NCBI RefSeq assembly: GCF_020193655.1 | Contig: NZ_JADYVE010000002.1 | Span: forward strand, 248,001-312,000 | Length of the DNA stretch: 64,000 nt | Origin: Ensifer sp. IC3342 | GTDB lineage: Bacteria > Pseudomonadota > Alphaproteobacteria > Rhizobiales > Rhizobiaceae | Reading direction: 5' to 3' | Shown here: positions 1 through 6,905 of the stretch, in pieces | How the letters are laid out: each line of letters begins with the position of its first letter | Position numbering within the stretch: the stretch's first letter is position 1 | The notes under the pieces: model-generated | Database searches by the model: none | What the model was told of the DNA's origin: nothing | The model's input: the letters and a program-made list of their open reading frames with translations, nothing else | Position numbers and translations under genes: made by a program

Positions 1-296
1 CATTGAACGGTCAGGCGCGGGTGGGCGAGCGGATCGCCTTTGCCGGGCTCGCCGGTCAGAAGCGACGCGCGCCGGTCGGCGAGCAGCGCCTGCGTGTGGG
101 TTGCCAGCCGCGAGACGAGAACGACCGGAGCGCCATCGATGTCGATACCGATCAGCACACGGCTGACGAAAGGAAAGCCGCCGCTTTCGGGCTCGATCGC
201 AGCGAGCGAGCCGCTTTTCGCCGAGCGAAGCAATGTCCGGGCGAGCTTGCGGGCCTCATCGTCGGTTTCGCGCAGAACGTTAGGTTTTTCGCTCAT
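1..296 (-). CDS. HugZ/pyridoxamine 5'-phosphate oxidase-like protein, partial (N-terminal part)
   Basis: The first about 98 residues of a minus-strand gene that runs off the left edge. Reading from ATG at 296 the protein begins MSEKPNVLRETDDEARKL and continues into a split-barrel type segment (SLAAIEPESGGFPFVSRVLI), typical of HugZ-like members of the pyridoxamine 5'-phosphate oxidase superfamily, which bind heme or flavin. An in-frame ATG two codons upstream (302) is an alternative start. It lies downstream of choV, separated by a good terminator, so it is probably not part of the choline operon. The C-terminal half is outside the window, so heme-ligand residues cannot be checked. Confidence 0.7.
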   Translation of the reverse strand, partial: MSEKPNVLRETDDEARKLARTLLRSAKSGSLAAIEPESGGFPFVSRVLIGIDIDGAPVVLVSRLATHTQALLADRRASLLTGEPGKGDPLAHPRLTVQ

Positions 297-330
297 GACC
301 ATCTTCCTTTCGCCGCTCGTCACCCGAACA

Positions 331-360
331 ATCAAAAGCCCGAAGCGGTTTGCTCCGGGC
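331..360 (-). terminator. Rho-independent terminator after choV
   Basis: On the minus strand a 9-bp stem (GCCCGGAGC / GCTTCGGGC, one G-U pair) with a 5-nt loop is followed by TTTTGATT. It sits about 25 bp past the choV stop codon and before the next gene, so it most likely ends the choXWV transcript. Confidence 0.8.
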
Positions 361-386
361 CTTTATTCGCCGTTCGGCGTGTTGCG

Positions 387-1436
387 TCAACTTTTGTTGC
401 GATGACGTGTCAAGCCTTCGACAATGTTTTGAGCGTCGATCGTGCCGACCACCGAGCCGTTGTCGACGACGCCGATGCTGCCCGGCTGGCGGGACATCGC
501 GTCCAGGATATCGACGAGGGGGGTCGTCGGTTTCGCCGTCGCCGTCACGCCGGCAATTGTCGCGCCCCGTTCGACGCCGGTCCGCATCACGTCCTTGGCC
601 ATCAGCATGGTGATCGGGTTCATGTGCTGGACGAAGTCGGCGACATACTGGTTCGCCGGGTTCTTCACGATCTCCTGCGGTGTGCCGCACTGGATGATGC
701 GTCCGCCCTCCATGATGGCGATGCGGTTGCCGATGCGGAAGGCTTCGTCGAGATCGTGGCTCACGAAGATGATCGTCTTCTTCAGCCGCCGTTGGAATTC
801 GAGCAATTCGTCCTGCAAGCGGGTGCGGATCAACGGATCGAGCGCCGAGAACGGCTCGTCCATCAGGAGGATTGGTGCACCGGTCGCGAAGGCGCGGGCA
901 AGTCCGACGCGCTGCTGCATGCCGCCCGAAAGCTCGTTGACTTTCCTGTCCGCCCATTTCGTCAGGTTGACCAGCTCGAGCTGCTCGCCGACGCGTTTCT
1001 TGCGTTCCGCCTCAGGCATGCCCGCGAGTTCGAGGCCGAAGCCGACATTGTCGGCGACGGTGCGCCAGGGAAGAAGCGCGAACTGCTGGAATACCATGGA
1101 GACCGTGTGCATGCGGAAGTCGCGCAGAGACTTCGCAGTGCAGCGATAGGGATTCAGCGATCCGTTTGCGGTCTTGATCTCGACTTCGCCGCGCACCACG
1201 GGCGCAAGGCCGTTCACGGCCCTGAGCAGTGTCGACTTGCCGGAACCGGAGAGGCCCATCAGGACCAGGATTTCGCCCTCGTTGATCGTCAGCGAAGCCC
1301 CTGCGACGCCGAGCACGAGACCCGTGGCCGCGCCGATCTCGTCGCGGCTTTTTCCCTGGTCGACCATCTGCAGCGCGGCCTGCGGGCTCTTGCCGAAAAT
1401 GATGTCGACATTCTTGAAAACGACGGCGTCGGTCAT
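387..1436 (-). CDS. choV: Choline ABC transporter, ATP-binding subunit ChoV
   Basis: 349-residue ATPase that powers choline uptake from the cytoplasmic face of the inner membrane. Visible motifs: Walker A GLSGSGKST, Q-loop region VFQQFALLPW, ABC signature LSGGMQQRVGLARA, Walker B ILLMDEPFSALD and the switch-histidine region FVSHDLDEA. A C-terminal CBS-like segment (about residues 270-345) is typical of the OpuA/ProV quaternary-amine subfamily. ATG at 1436 overlaps the choW stop by 4 nt (ATGA), implying coupled translation. The neighbouring permease and a ChoX-type binding protein make choline the likely substrate. In Sinorhizobium meliloti ChoXWV is a high-affinity choline system feeding betaine synthesis. 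Confidence 0.93.
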   Translation of the reverse strand: MTDAVVFKNVDIIFGKSPQAALQMVDQGKSRDEIGAATGLVLGVAGASLTINEGEILVLMGLSGSGKSTLLRAVNGLAPVVRGEVEIKTANGSLNPYRCTAKSLRDFRMHTVSMVFQQFALLPWRTVADNVGFGLELAGMPEAERKKRVGEQLELVNLTKWADRKVNELSGGMQQRVGLARAFATGAPILLMDEPFSALDPLIRTRLQDELLEFQRRLKKTIIFVSHDLDEAFRIGNRIAIMEGGRIIQCGTPQEIVKNPANQYVADFVQHMNPITMLMAKDVMRTGVERGATIAGVTATAKPTTPLVDILDAMSRQPGSIGVVDNGSVVGTIDAQNIVEGLTRHRNKS

Positions 1437-2278
1437 GCGCCTTCTCCTTCGTCGGACGAGCGGAACAGACGGTCGAGAACGATGGCGAGAATGACGATGC
1501 AGAGGCCGGATTCGAAACCCCTCGCGATGTTCACCGTGTTCAGCGCCCTGAGGACCGGTACGCCGAGACCGTCGGCGCCCACCAGGGCGGCGATGACGAC
1601 CATGGAGAGCGACAGCATGATCGTCTGGGTAAGTCCGGCCATGATCTGCGGCATTGCGAAAGGCAGTTCCACCTTGCGCAGCACCTGCCATGGCGTGGCG
1701 CCAAAGGACTCGGCTGCCTCGACCAGCGACGGCGGGGTGGAGATGATGCCAAGTCGGGTCAATCGGATCGGCGCGGGGATCGCGAAGATGACTGTGGCGA
1801 TCAGGCCCGGCACCATACCGAGGCCGAAGAGGATCAGCGCCGGAATGAGATAGACGAAGGTGGGAATGGTCTGCATAAGATCGAGAATTGGACGCATGAT
1901 CGAGTAGACCCAGGCACGTCGCGCCGCGGCAATGCCCAACGGAACCCCGACAGCCATGCTGACGAAGCTGGCCGCGAGCACCAGCGCCAGTGTTTCGGTC
2001 GTTTCTTGCCAATAGCCCTGGTTGATGATCAGCAGCAGCCCAAGACCGGTGAAGAGCGCAATTCCGATCGAGCGTCGCAGCCACCAAGCAAGCGCAGTGA
2101 CGATAGCAACAACGATGAGCGGGTGCGGTGTCTGGAGGATGAAGAGCAGGACGGCCACGACCGCCGACAGGAAATTTGCGAGCTGATCGAAGAACAGTTC
2201 GAAATTGGTTGTCAGCCAGTCGACGAACGCTTTGGCCCAGCCTCCGATGGGAATGCGGTATTCAGTCAGAAATTCCAC
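1433..2278 (-). CDS. choW: Choline ABC transporter, permease subunit ChoW
   Basis: 281-residue inner-membrane permease of the ProW/OpuAB family. Hydrophobic segments are seen around residues 35-60, 65-85, 95-120, 140-165 and 205-235. The EAA-type loop that contacts the ATPase is visible near VEAAESFGATPWQVLRKVELP. It lies between choX (upstream, 186 bp gap containing a hairpin) and choV (4-nt overlap). It forms the membrane channel of the choline importer; the substrate assignment rests on the neighbouring ChoX-like binding protein. Confidence 0.93.
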   Translation of the reverse strand: MEFLTEYRIPIGGWAKAFVDWLTTNFELFFDQLANFLSAVVAVLLFILQTPHPLIVVAIVTALAWWLRRSIGIALFTGLGLLLIINQGYWQETTETLALVLAASFVSMAVGVPLGIAAARRAWVYSIMRPILDLMQTIPTFVYLIPALILFGLGMVPGLIATVIFAIPAPIRLTRLGIISTPPSLVEAAESFGATPWQVLRKVELPFAMPQIMAGLTQTIMLSLSMVVIAALVGADGLGVPVLRALNTVNIARGFESGLCIVILAIVLDRLFRSSDEGEGA

Positions 2279-2329
2279 GAGCTTGGATCCCTCTTGTCAG
2301 GGTCAAAAACCGGATCGCGCTAAGCGGTG

Positions 2330-2355
2330 AAAAAAGGCGGGGTGGTACCCCCGCC
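2330..2355 (-). terminator. Intra-operon hairpin with T-run between choX and choW
   Basis: Minus strand: 7-bp GC stem GGCGGGG / CCCCGCC with a 6-nt loop, followed at once by six T's. It looks like an intrinsic terminator placed after choX and before choW. It would let the binding protein be made in excess over the membrane subunits by partial termination, or serve as a 3' stabiliser. Confidence 0.65.
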
Positions 2356-2357
2356 CG

Positions 2358-2455
2358 CTGCATGTTTCCTCAAACCGGACCGATTGAAGGATAAAACGTG
2401 CAGCACTTCAAAGTGCCGCAGCGACCTTTATGCGTGCTGCAGGACACGCGAGCCC
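2358..2455. repeat. Intergenic mosaic repeat, family A (copy 1)
   Basis: About 100 bp in the choX-choW gap, beginning CTGCATGTTTCCTCAAA and containing GCAGCACTTCAAAGTGCCGC. The same arrangement recurs near 42254, 45340 (inverted) and 63063. It is similar in style to rhizobial intergenic mosaic elements, but the match to a named family is not verified. Confidence 0.55.
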
Positions 2456-2464
2456 CCTGGTCGA

Positions 2465-3421
2465 TTAGAGACCGAGCGCGGCCTTGACCGAAGCCAGTCC
2501 GTCGCCGCCGTCCCTCGTGGTCACACCAGCAAGCCAGGGGTCGAGTGCCGTCGGATTGGCCTTGAGCCATGCCGCCGCAGCTGCCTCCGGCTCTTCGCCG
2601 TCGTTCAGGATCTTGCCCATGATCTCGTTCTCCATCTGGAGCGAGAATTTCAGGTTCTTCAGCAGGGCACCGACGTTCGGGCATTCGGTTGTGTAGCCGG
2701 CACGCACATTGGTCAGCACCGTGGCGCCGCCGAAATTCGGACCGAAGATGTCATCGCCGCCCGACAGATAGGTGAGCTTGAAATTGGCGTTCATCGGATG
2801 CGGTTCCCACCCGAGGAAGACGATCGGCTCGCCGTCCTTCTCGGCGCGGGCGACCTGCGCCAGCATGCCTTGCTCGGAGGACTCGACCACCTCGAAACCC
2901 TTGAGATCGAAGGTCCCCTTGTCGACCATATCGATGATCAGACGGTTGCCGTCATTGCCCGGCTCGATCCCGTAGATCTTGCCGTCCAACTCATCCTTGT
3001 GCGCGGCGATATCCTTGAAATCCTTGATTCCGAGTTCCGCGCCTTTGGCGTTGGTCGCGAGCGTGTACTTGGCACCTTCGAGGTTCTCGCGCACGGTTTC
3101 GACGGACTTGTCTTCGCGATAGGGCGCGATGTCGGCTTCCATCGTCGGCATCCAGTTGCCGAGGAAGACGTCGATGTCCTTGTTCTTCAGGGAGGTATAG
3201 GTGACGGGAACCGACAGGACCTTCACGTCCGTCTGATAGCCGAGGCCCTTGAGAATCGTCGTTGCCGTTGCCGTCGTTGCCGTAATGTCCGTCCAGCCGA
3301 CATCGGAGAAACGGACGGTGCCACAGCTTTCCGGTTCGGCCGCGACGGCAGTTCCGGCGGTCAGGGCTGCCATGCAAACGGCACCAGCCAGCATGAGTTT
3401 GAGAGAGCGTATCCTTATCAT
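2465..3421 (-). CDS. choX: Choline ABC transporter, periplasmic substrate-binding protein ChoX
   Basis: 318 residues starting at ATG 3421 (MIRIRSLKLMLAGAVCMAAL), with a signal peptide cut near AVAAEPE. Mature protein is an OpuAC/ProX-type binding protein that captures choline in the periplasm. Aromatic-box residues expected for S. meliloti ChoX are visible: Trp and Asp in VGWTD, Trp in NWMPTME, Tyr in KYTLATN, Asn in GNDGNR and Trp in GWEPHPM. A longer open frame extends upstream but lacks a signal peptide at its N-terminus, so the internal ATG is chosen. It is first gene of choXWV. The upstream divergent region holds an inverted repeat that may be an operator. Confidence 0.93.
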   Translation of the reverse strand: MIRIRSLKLMLAGAVCMAALTAGTAVAAEPESCGTVRFSDVGWTDITATTATATTILKGLGYQTDVKVLSVPVTYTSLKNKDIDVFLGNWMPTMEADIAPYREDKSVETVRENLEGAKYTLATNAKGAELGIKDFKDIAAHKDELDGKIYGIEPGNDGNRLIIDMVDKGTFDLKGFEVVESSEQGMLAQVARAEKDGEPIVFLGWEPHPMNANFKLTYLSGGDDIFGPNFGGATVLTNVRAGYTTECPNVGALLKNLKFSLQMENEIMGKILNDGEEPEAAAAAWLKANPTALDPWLAGVTTRDGGDGLASVKAALGL

Positions 3422-3511
3422 CGTTGTCGTTCCCCTGCCTCTGTTTATTGTTTTAGCCAAACACCAATGGAGCGTGAATTCAAGCGCCTTGATGTCGAAG
3501 GAAGTGTATTG

Positions 3512-3527
3512 CGTCAATACATTGACG
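3512..3527. promoter_or_regulatory. Perfect inverted repeat in the choX-tdk divergent region
   Basis: CGTCAAT-AC-ATTGACG is a perfect 7+2+7 palindrome. It overlaps a second one, TATTG-CGT-CAATA, just to its left (3508-3520), and lies about 90 bp upstream of choX. ATTG/CAAT half-sites resemble those of TetR-type regulators such as BetI, but this is inference. The remainder of the 362-bp gap 3422-3783 shows no convincing gene. Confidence 0.4.
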
Positions 3528-3783
3528 GGATGCACAATGCGACGCCTGATGTCGCAATATCCAAGAAACGGAAGCCTTTTTGCGCCACATGCTTGCGCCG
3601 ACGCGCAAGGGTTGTCGTCATGCTTCGACCAGCGACGTGGCTTCAAGGAATCGTGCGGATGCGAAAATCTGTGGGTCACGCTGACCCGCTCTGGCCTTCG
3701 TCCGCAAGCCCCGTCATGAAGCAGACTACCGCATGTGTCCGAAAAGACGTTCGGCGCTGTAGGAAGTGCGGAGACGGGGGAAT

Positions 3784-4371
3784 ATGGCCAAACTCTATTT
3801 CAGCTATGCGACGATGAACGCCGGCAAGAGCACCCTGTTGCTGCAGGCCTCCTATAACTACCAGGAGCGGGGCATGCGCGTCGTTATGCTGATCGCTGCC
3901 TTCGACGACCGCGCCGGAACCGGCCGAATCTCGTCGCGCATCGGGCTGGCTTCGGACGCGATTCCGTTCAGCGGCGACGATGATCTCTACGCCCTTGTCG
4001 AACGCCTGAACGCAGACGGGTCGGGCGAGATCGCCTGTGTCTTCGTGGACGAGGCGCAATTCCTCGCCGAAGAGCAGGTCTGGCAACTGGCGCGGGTTGC
4101 CGACCGCGTCGGCATTCCAGTGATGGCCTATGGCCTCAGAACCGACTTCCAGGGCAAGCTTTTTCCCGGTTCCATGGCGCTGCTAGCGATCGCTGACGAG
4201 TTGCGCGAAGTCAGGACGATCTGCCATTGCGGGCGCAAGGCGACGATGGTCGTGCGCCTCGACGGCGCCGGTAACCTTGTGCGCGAGGGCGCGCAGGTGG
4301 ATGTCGGCGGCAACGAGAAATACGTTTCCTATTGCCGCCGTCACTGGGAAGACCGGATGCGCGGCGGCTGA
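3784..4371 (+). CDS. tdk: Thymidine kinase
   Basis: 195-residue type II thymidine kinase, which phosphorylates thymidine to TMP for salvage. Motifs: P-loop YATMNAGKST (about residues 9-18), catalytic Glu region VFVDEAQFL, lasso/substrate loop YGLRTDFQGKLFPGS and a C-terminal zinc-binding cluster made of CHCGRKA and YCRRH (three Cys plus one His). ATG 3784 follows a purine-rich AGACGGGGG ribosome-binding site. An upstream in-frame start is possible but adds residues that do not match the family. Single-gene transcription unit, divergent from choX. Confidence 0.93.
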   Translation: MAKLYFSYATMNAGKSTLLLQASYNYQERGMRVVMLIAAFDDRAGTGRISSRIGLASDAIPFSGDDDLYALVERLNADGSGEIACVFVDEAQFLAEEQVWQLARVADRVGIPVMAYGLRTDFQGKLFPGSMALLAIADELREVRTICHCGRKATMVVRLDGAGNLVREGAQVDVGGNEKYVSYCRRHWEDRMRGG

Positions 4372-4494
4372 AAGAAGCCTGCAGAAGTTGCTGATATGAT
4401 CGCTTATCTCAAAGACATTTCGGCTGCACATGGACGGTCGCCGCGATTGCTCGCCTCCGTTCGACGACCCGCGTGAAAAAGCCTGTGTGCTATA

Positions 4495-4523
4495 CTTGTC
4501 CTAACCGACCAAACATCCTTTAT
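4495..4523 (+). promoter_or_regulatory. Predicted sigma70-type promoter of the five-gene cluster
   Basis: CTTGTC, 17-nt spacer, CTTTAT: close to the rhizobial housekeeping pattern CTTGAC-N17-CTATAT. It would start transcription near 4530, giving a leader of about 80 nt before the first cluster gene. The rest of the 237-bp gap holds nothing else clear. Confidence 0.4.
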
Positions 4524-4608
4524 ATAACTGCAATCGAAGGCTGAATAAATTCGGCACGCCGATGCGGGTGACTGTTCCCATCAAGGGGCCGGATTAAAGG
4601 GGGAAGGC

Positions 4609-5697
4609 ATGGCGACTCTTCAGAATTTTGACGCGGAAATCGAAAAGACGAAGAATGTCGTCCAGGAGATGCGCGGCAAGCTTGAGCAATCTGGCGTTGT
4701 TCTAGACCAGTTCGCCAAGGCCGACACCAAACTCGGCGACGTCAATTTCGACATCGAGAACGCCCGCATCCAGGACGTGATAAAGCAGCAGAAGGTGATG
4801 GAAGCCAACATCGCCGATCTTATCATCGGGCTTGAGGATGCGACCAACGTCTTCGGCGCCGAATTCGAAAGCATGAAGAGCTATACCGGCTATGAGAAGT
4901 TCATCGGTATGTTTTCCAAGCAGAAGATGCAGCGCTTGCGGACCGATCGCGTGCGCAACATGTCGCTTGCCGGCAACCTGCAGGAGCTTCTCGCCAAGTC
5001 CGACACCATCGTCGGCATCCTCAAGGACCAGAGGGCGATCCTCGACCAGCGCTACAAGACCTCCGAGCAGAGCCTGATCAAGGTGATCGACCGCCGCAAG
5101 GGGACGATGGCGGCGCTTGAGCAGACGCAGAAGCGCATCGAGGAGCTAAATCCCCTGTTGCTCGACATCGAGAACAGGATCGCGGCGTCGACCGACCAGA
5201 AGACGAGAACGGAACTGGAGGGCGAGCGCTCGACGCTTGCGACGGAATATAACGAGAAGCAGGCGAAGGAGCAGGAGTTGCTCGCAGAGAGCCAGACGCT
5301 CGAGCGCTACACGTCGATGTTCCAGACCTTCGTCGATTCGCTCAACAATCAGATCGCCGCGCAGAATACGCTGATCAACAAGCTGACGATCGACACCGAA
5401 CAGCGCATCGTGCTCTACAAGTCGCTGGAGGATTCGCTGAAGACGGCGGCGCAGCAGGATGTCGCCCACAAGATCAACACGCTCGGTAGCCAGGTCGACA
5501 CCGCGGCCGAGGAGACCATGGCCGGCATCGGCGCGGCCGCACAGCGTCACATCGGCGACCTGCTCGAAATGCATGAAAAGAACATGCTCGCGACGCAGGA
5601 TATCCAGCGGCGCAAGAAGCTTGCCGACGACGCCTTCGCCCGTCGCTTCCAAACGGTGATGGACAAGCATAATGCGGCAAACTACGTGAAGCAGTGA
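4609..5697 (+). CDS. Predicted coiled-coil protein, first gene of AAA+/DUF2333 cluster
   Basis: 362-residue protein without signal peptide or membrane segment. Almost entirely helical in composition, with long Glu/Lys/Gln/Leu-rich stretches (for example residues 120-260) that look like extended coiled coil. The helix-rich build recalls TelA-type toxic-anion-resistance proteins, but I do not see a decisive signature. ATG 4609 has a strong AAAGGGGGAAGG site. It is followed by four same-strand genes with an AAA+ ATPase and a DUF2333 membrane protein. By position it could be a scaffold or substrate of the ATPase; this is inference. Confidence 0.75.
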   Translation: MATLQNFDAEIEKTKNVVQEMRGKLEQSGVVLDQFAKADTKLGDVNFDIENARIQDVIKQQKVMEANIADLIIGLEDATNVFGAEFESMKSYTGYEKFIGMFSKQKMQRLRTDRVRNMSLAGNLQELLAKSDTIVGILKDQRAILDQRYKTSEQSLIKVIDRRKGTMAALEQTQKRIEELNPLLLDIENRIAASTDQKTRTELEGERSTLATEYNEKQAKEQELLAESQTLERYTSMFQTFVDSLNNQIAAQNTLINKLTIDTEQRIVLYKSLEDSLKTAAQQDVAHKINTLGSQVDTAAEETMAGIGAAAQRHIGDLLEMHEKNMLATQDIQRRKKLADDAFARRFQTVMDKHNAANYVKQ

Positions 5698-5758
5698 TCG
5701 GCAAGGCGGCAATGACCAGATCTCCGACCGCCTTTCGGCGCCTGCCGAGGGACTAGGC

Positions 5759-5829
5759 ATGAATACCGCCGCATCTGCAGCCGTACGGCAATATTTCAGT
5801 TCCATCCGGTCCGCACTGGCGGGGCTGTG
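5759..5829 (+). other. Likely original N-terminus of the second cluster gene, out of frame by a TG duplication
   Basis: ATG 5759 follows a GAGGGACTAGGC site and encodes MNTAASAAVRQYFSSIRSAL, a natural-looking amphipathic start. It then shifts out of frame at 5826-5829, where TG is doubled (CTGTGTTTCTC). Removing one TG joins this segment to the downstream frame, giving one gene 5759-6903 of about 380 codons. As read, the 5' frame continues only to a stop near 5906. Confidence 0.6.
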
Positions 5830-6903
5830 TTTCTCGGCGACCGCAACTCTCCGCTCTACAAGGACACCGTGGTCGGGGAGATCATCGTTCCCTATCTCGC
5901 CCGCCTGAAGGCCTCGATCGCCTGCTGGGAAAACCGCATCGGCTTCGTCGAGCGGTTCCGGATTTCGCGCGCCGAGAGCGGCTTCCCGGTGTTCCAGAAC
6001 GTTCTCGAATTGGAAAACGACCGGCAGAGTGCGGAAAAGCGTCTGGCGAGCATTCCTCCTGCCGATGCGCTCCGCGAGGAAATGGCCGACTTCATCCTCA
6101 GGCAGAAGGCCTTTCCCGAGGCGTTACAAGCCCGCATGGCGGAAAGGCTCTATCTCGAGCAGATCGGCAAGGGCGACATCTTCTCGCCCTTCATCCTGCC
6201 GGAGACGATTCGGGTCGCCGTCAACCCGAAGACGATGCGGCCCTATTACGTTGTCTCCTGGGGCGCCTTCGATGGCACCCAGACCCTACCCATGGTCTAC
6301 ATGGCGACGATCGAGGATTCATCGGAAAACATCGTCGAAATGCTGGTGACCCGTGACGGCAAGCTCAATCCTGACGTCGAGATTCCGCTGCCGGTCGGAG
6401 GTCTGCTCAATCCTGAACTTGCGAGCCGCTTCGATGATTTCGCCTCGAAGAACAGCGCCTATTCGCTGACGCCGGTGACGATCGCCACCAATCTCGACAA
6501 GGATTTCCCGGAGCTCCATCCGAAACAGCTTCGGCGCATCGTGCTCGGCCCTTTCTATTCGGCCGGGATCACCGAGAACAATGCCAGGATCAACGATATC
6601 CTCTCGAAGGTGCGGAAGGCCGAAAATGCCTGGCTTTTGACCTGGACGGTGCAGGAAGTCTTCTCCAAGGCCGAACGTCCTGCGGAGCGCGGCTTCTGGT
6701 CCTCGACGCCGGCGCAGGAGGAATTCCACATAGACACCGACAACCTGGAGGCTGCCCGGATGGGCGTCAGCTCCTACGAGAAGCACGCGCTCGTGCCGCA
6801 CGACGCCTATCAGGCGCTTTACGCCGAGGGCGAGGCGGGTGAGGTCTTCGGGGACTACAGAGTGCACGTGATTTCCGGCAACCAGGTGGTGAGCGAGGTT
6901 TGA
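5827..6903 (+). CDS. Hypothetical protein of the AAA+/DUF2333 cluster (5' end frameshifted)
   Basis: 358 residues if translation starts at GTG 5827, but the true start is probably ATG 5759 in another frame (see the separate entry). I do not recognise a named domain. The chain is soluble, with no membrane segment. It has a helical N-terminal third (LENDRQSAEKRLASIPPADA) and a mixed alpha/beta remainder (MRPYYVVSWGAF, HPKQLRRIVLGPF). The stop TGA at 6903 lies 3 bp before the next start, so it is tightly coupled to the ATPase gene. Either the sequence has an error, the strain carries a mutant allele with internal restart, or frameshifting occurs. Confidence 0.7.
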   Translation: MFLGDRNSPLYKDTVVGEIIVPYLARLKASIACWENRIGFVERFRISRAESGFPVFQNVLELENDRQSAEKRLASIPPADALREEMADFILRQKAFPEALQARMAERLYLEQIGKGDIFSPFILPETIRVAVNPKTMRPYYVVSWGAFDGTQTLPMVYMATIEDSSENIVEMLVTRDGKLNPDVEIPLPVGGLLNPELASRFDDFASKNSAYSLTPVTIATNLDKDFPELHPKQLRRIVLGPFYSAGITENNARINDILSKVRKAENAWLLTWTVQEVFSKAERPAERGFWSSTPAQEEFHIDTDNLEAARMGVSSYEKHALVPHDAYQALYAEGEAGEVFGDYRVHVISGNQVVSEV

Positions 6904-6905
6904 CG

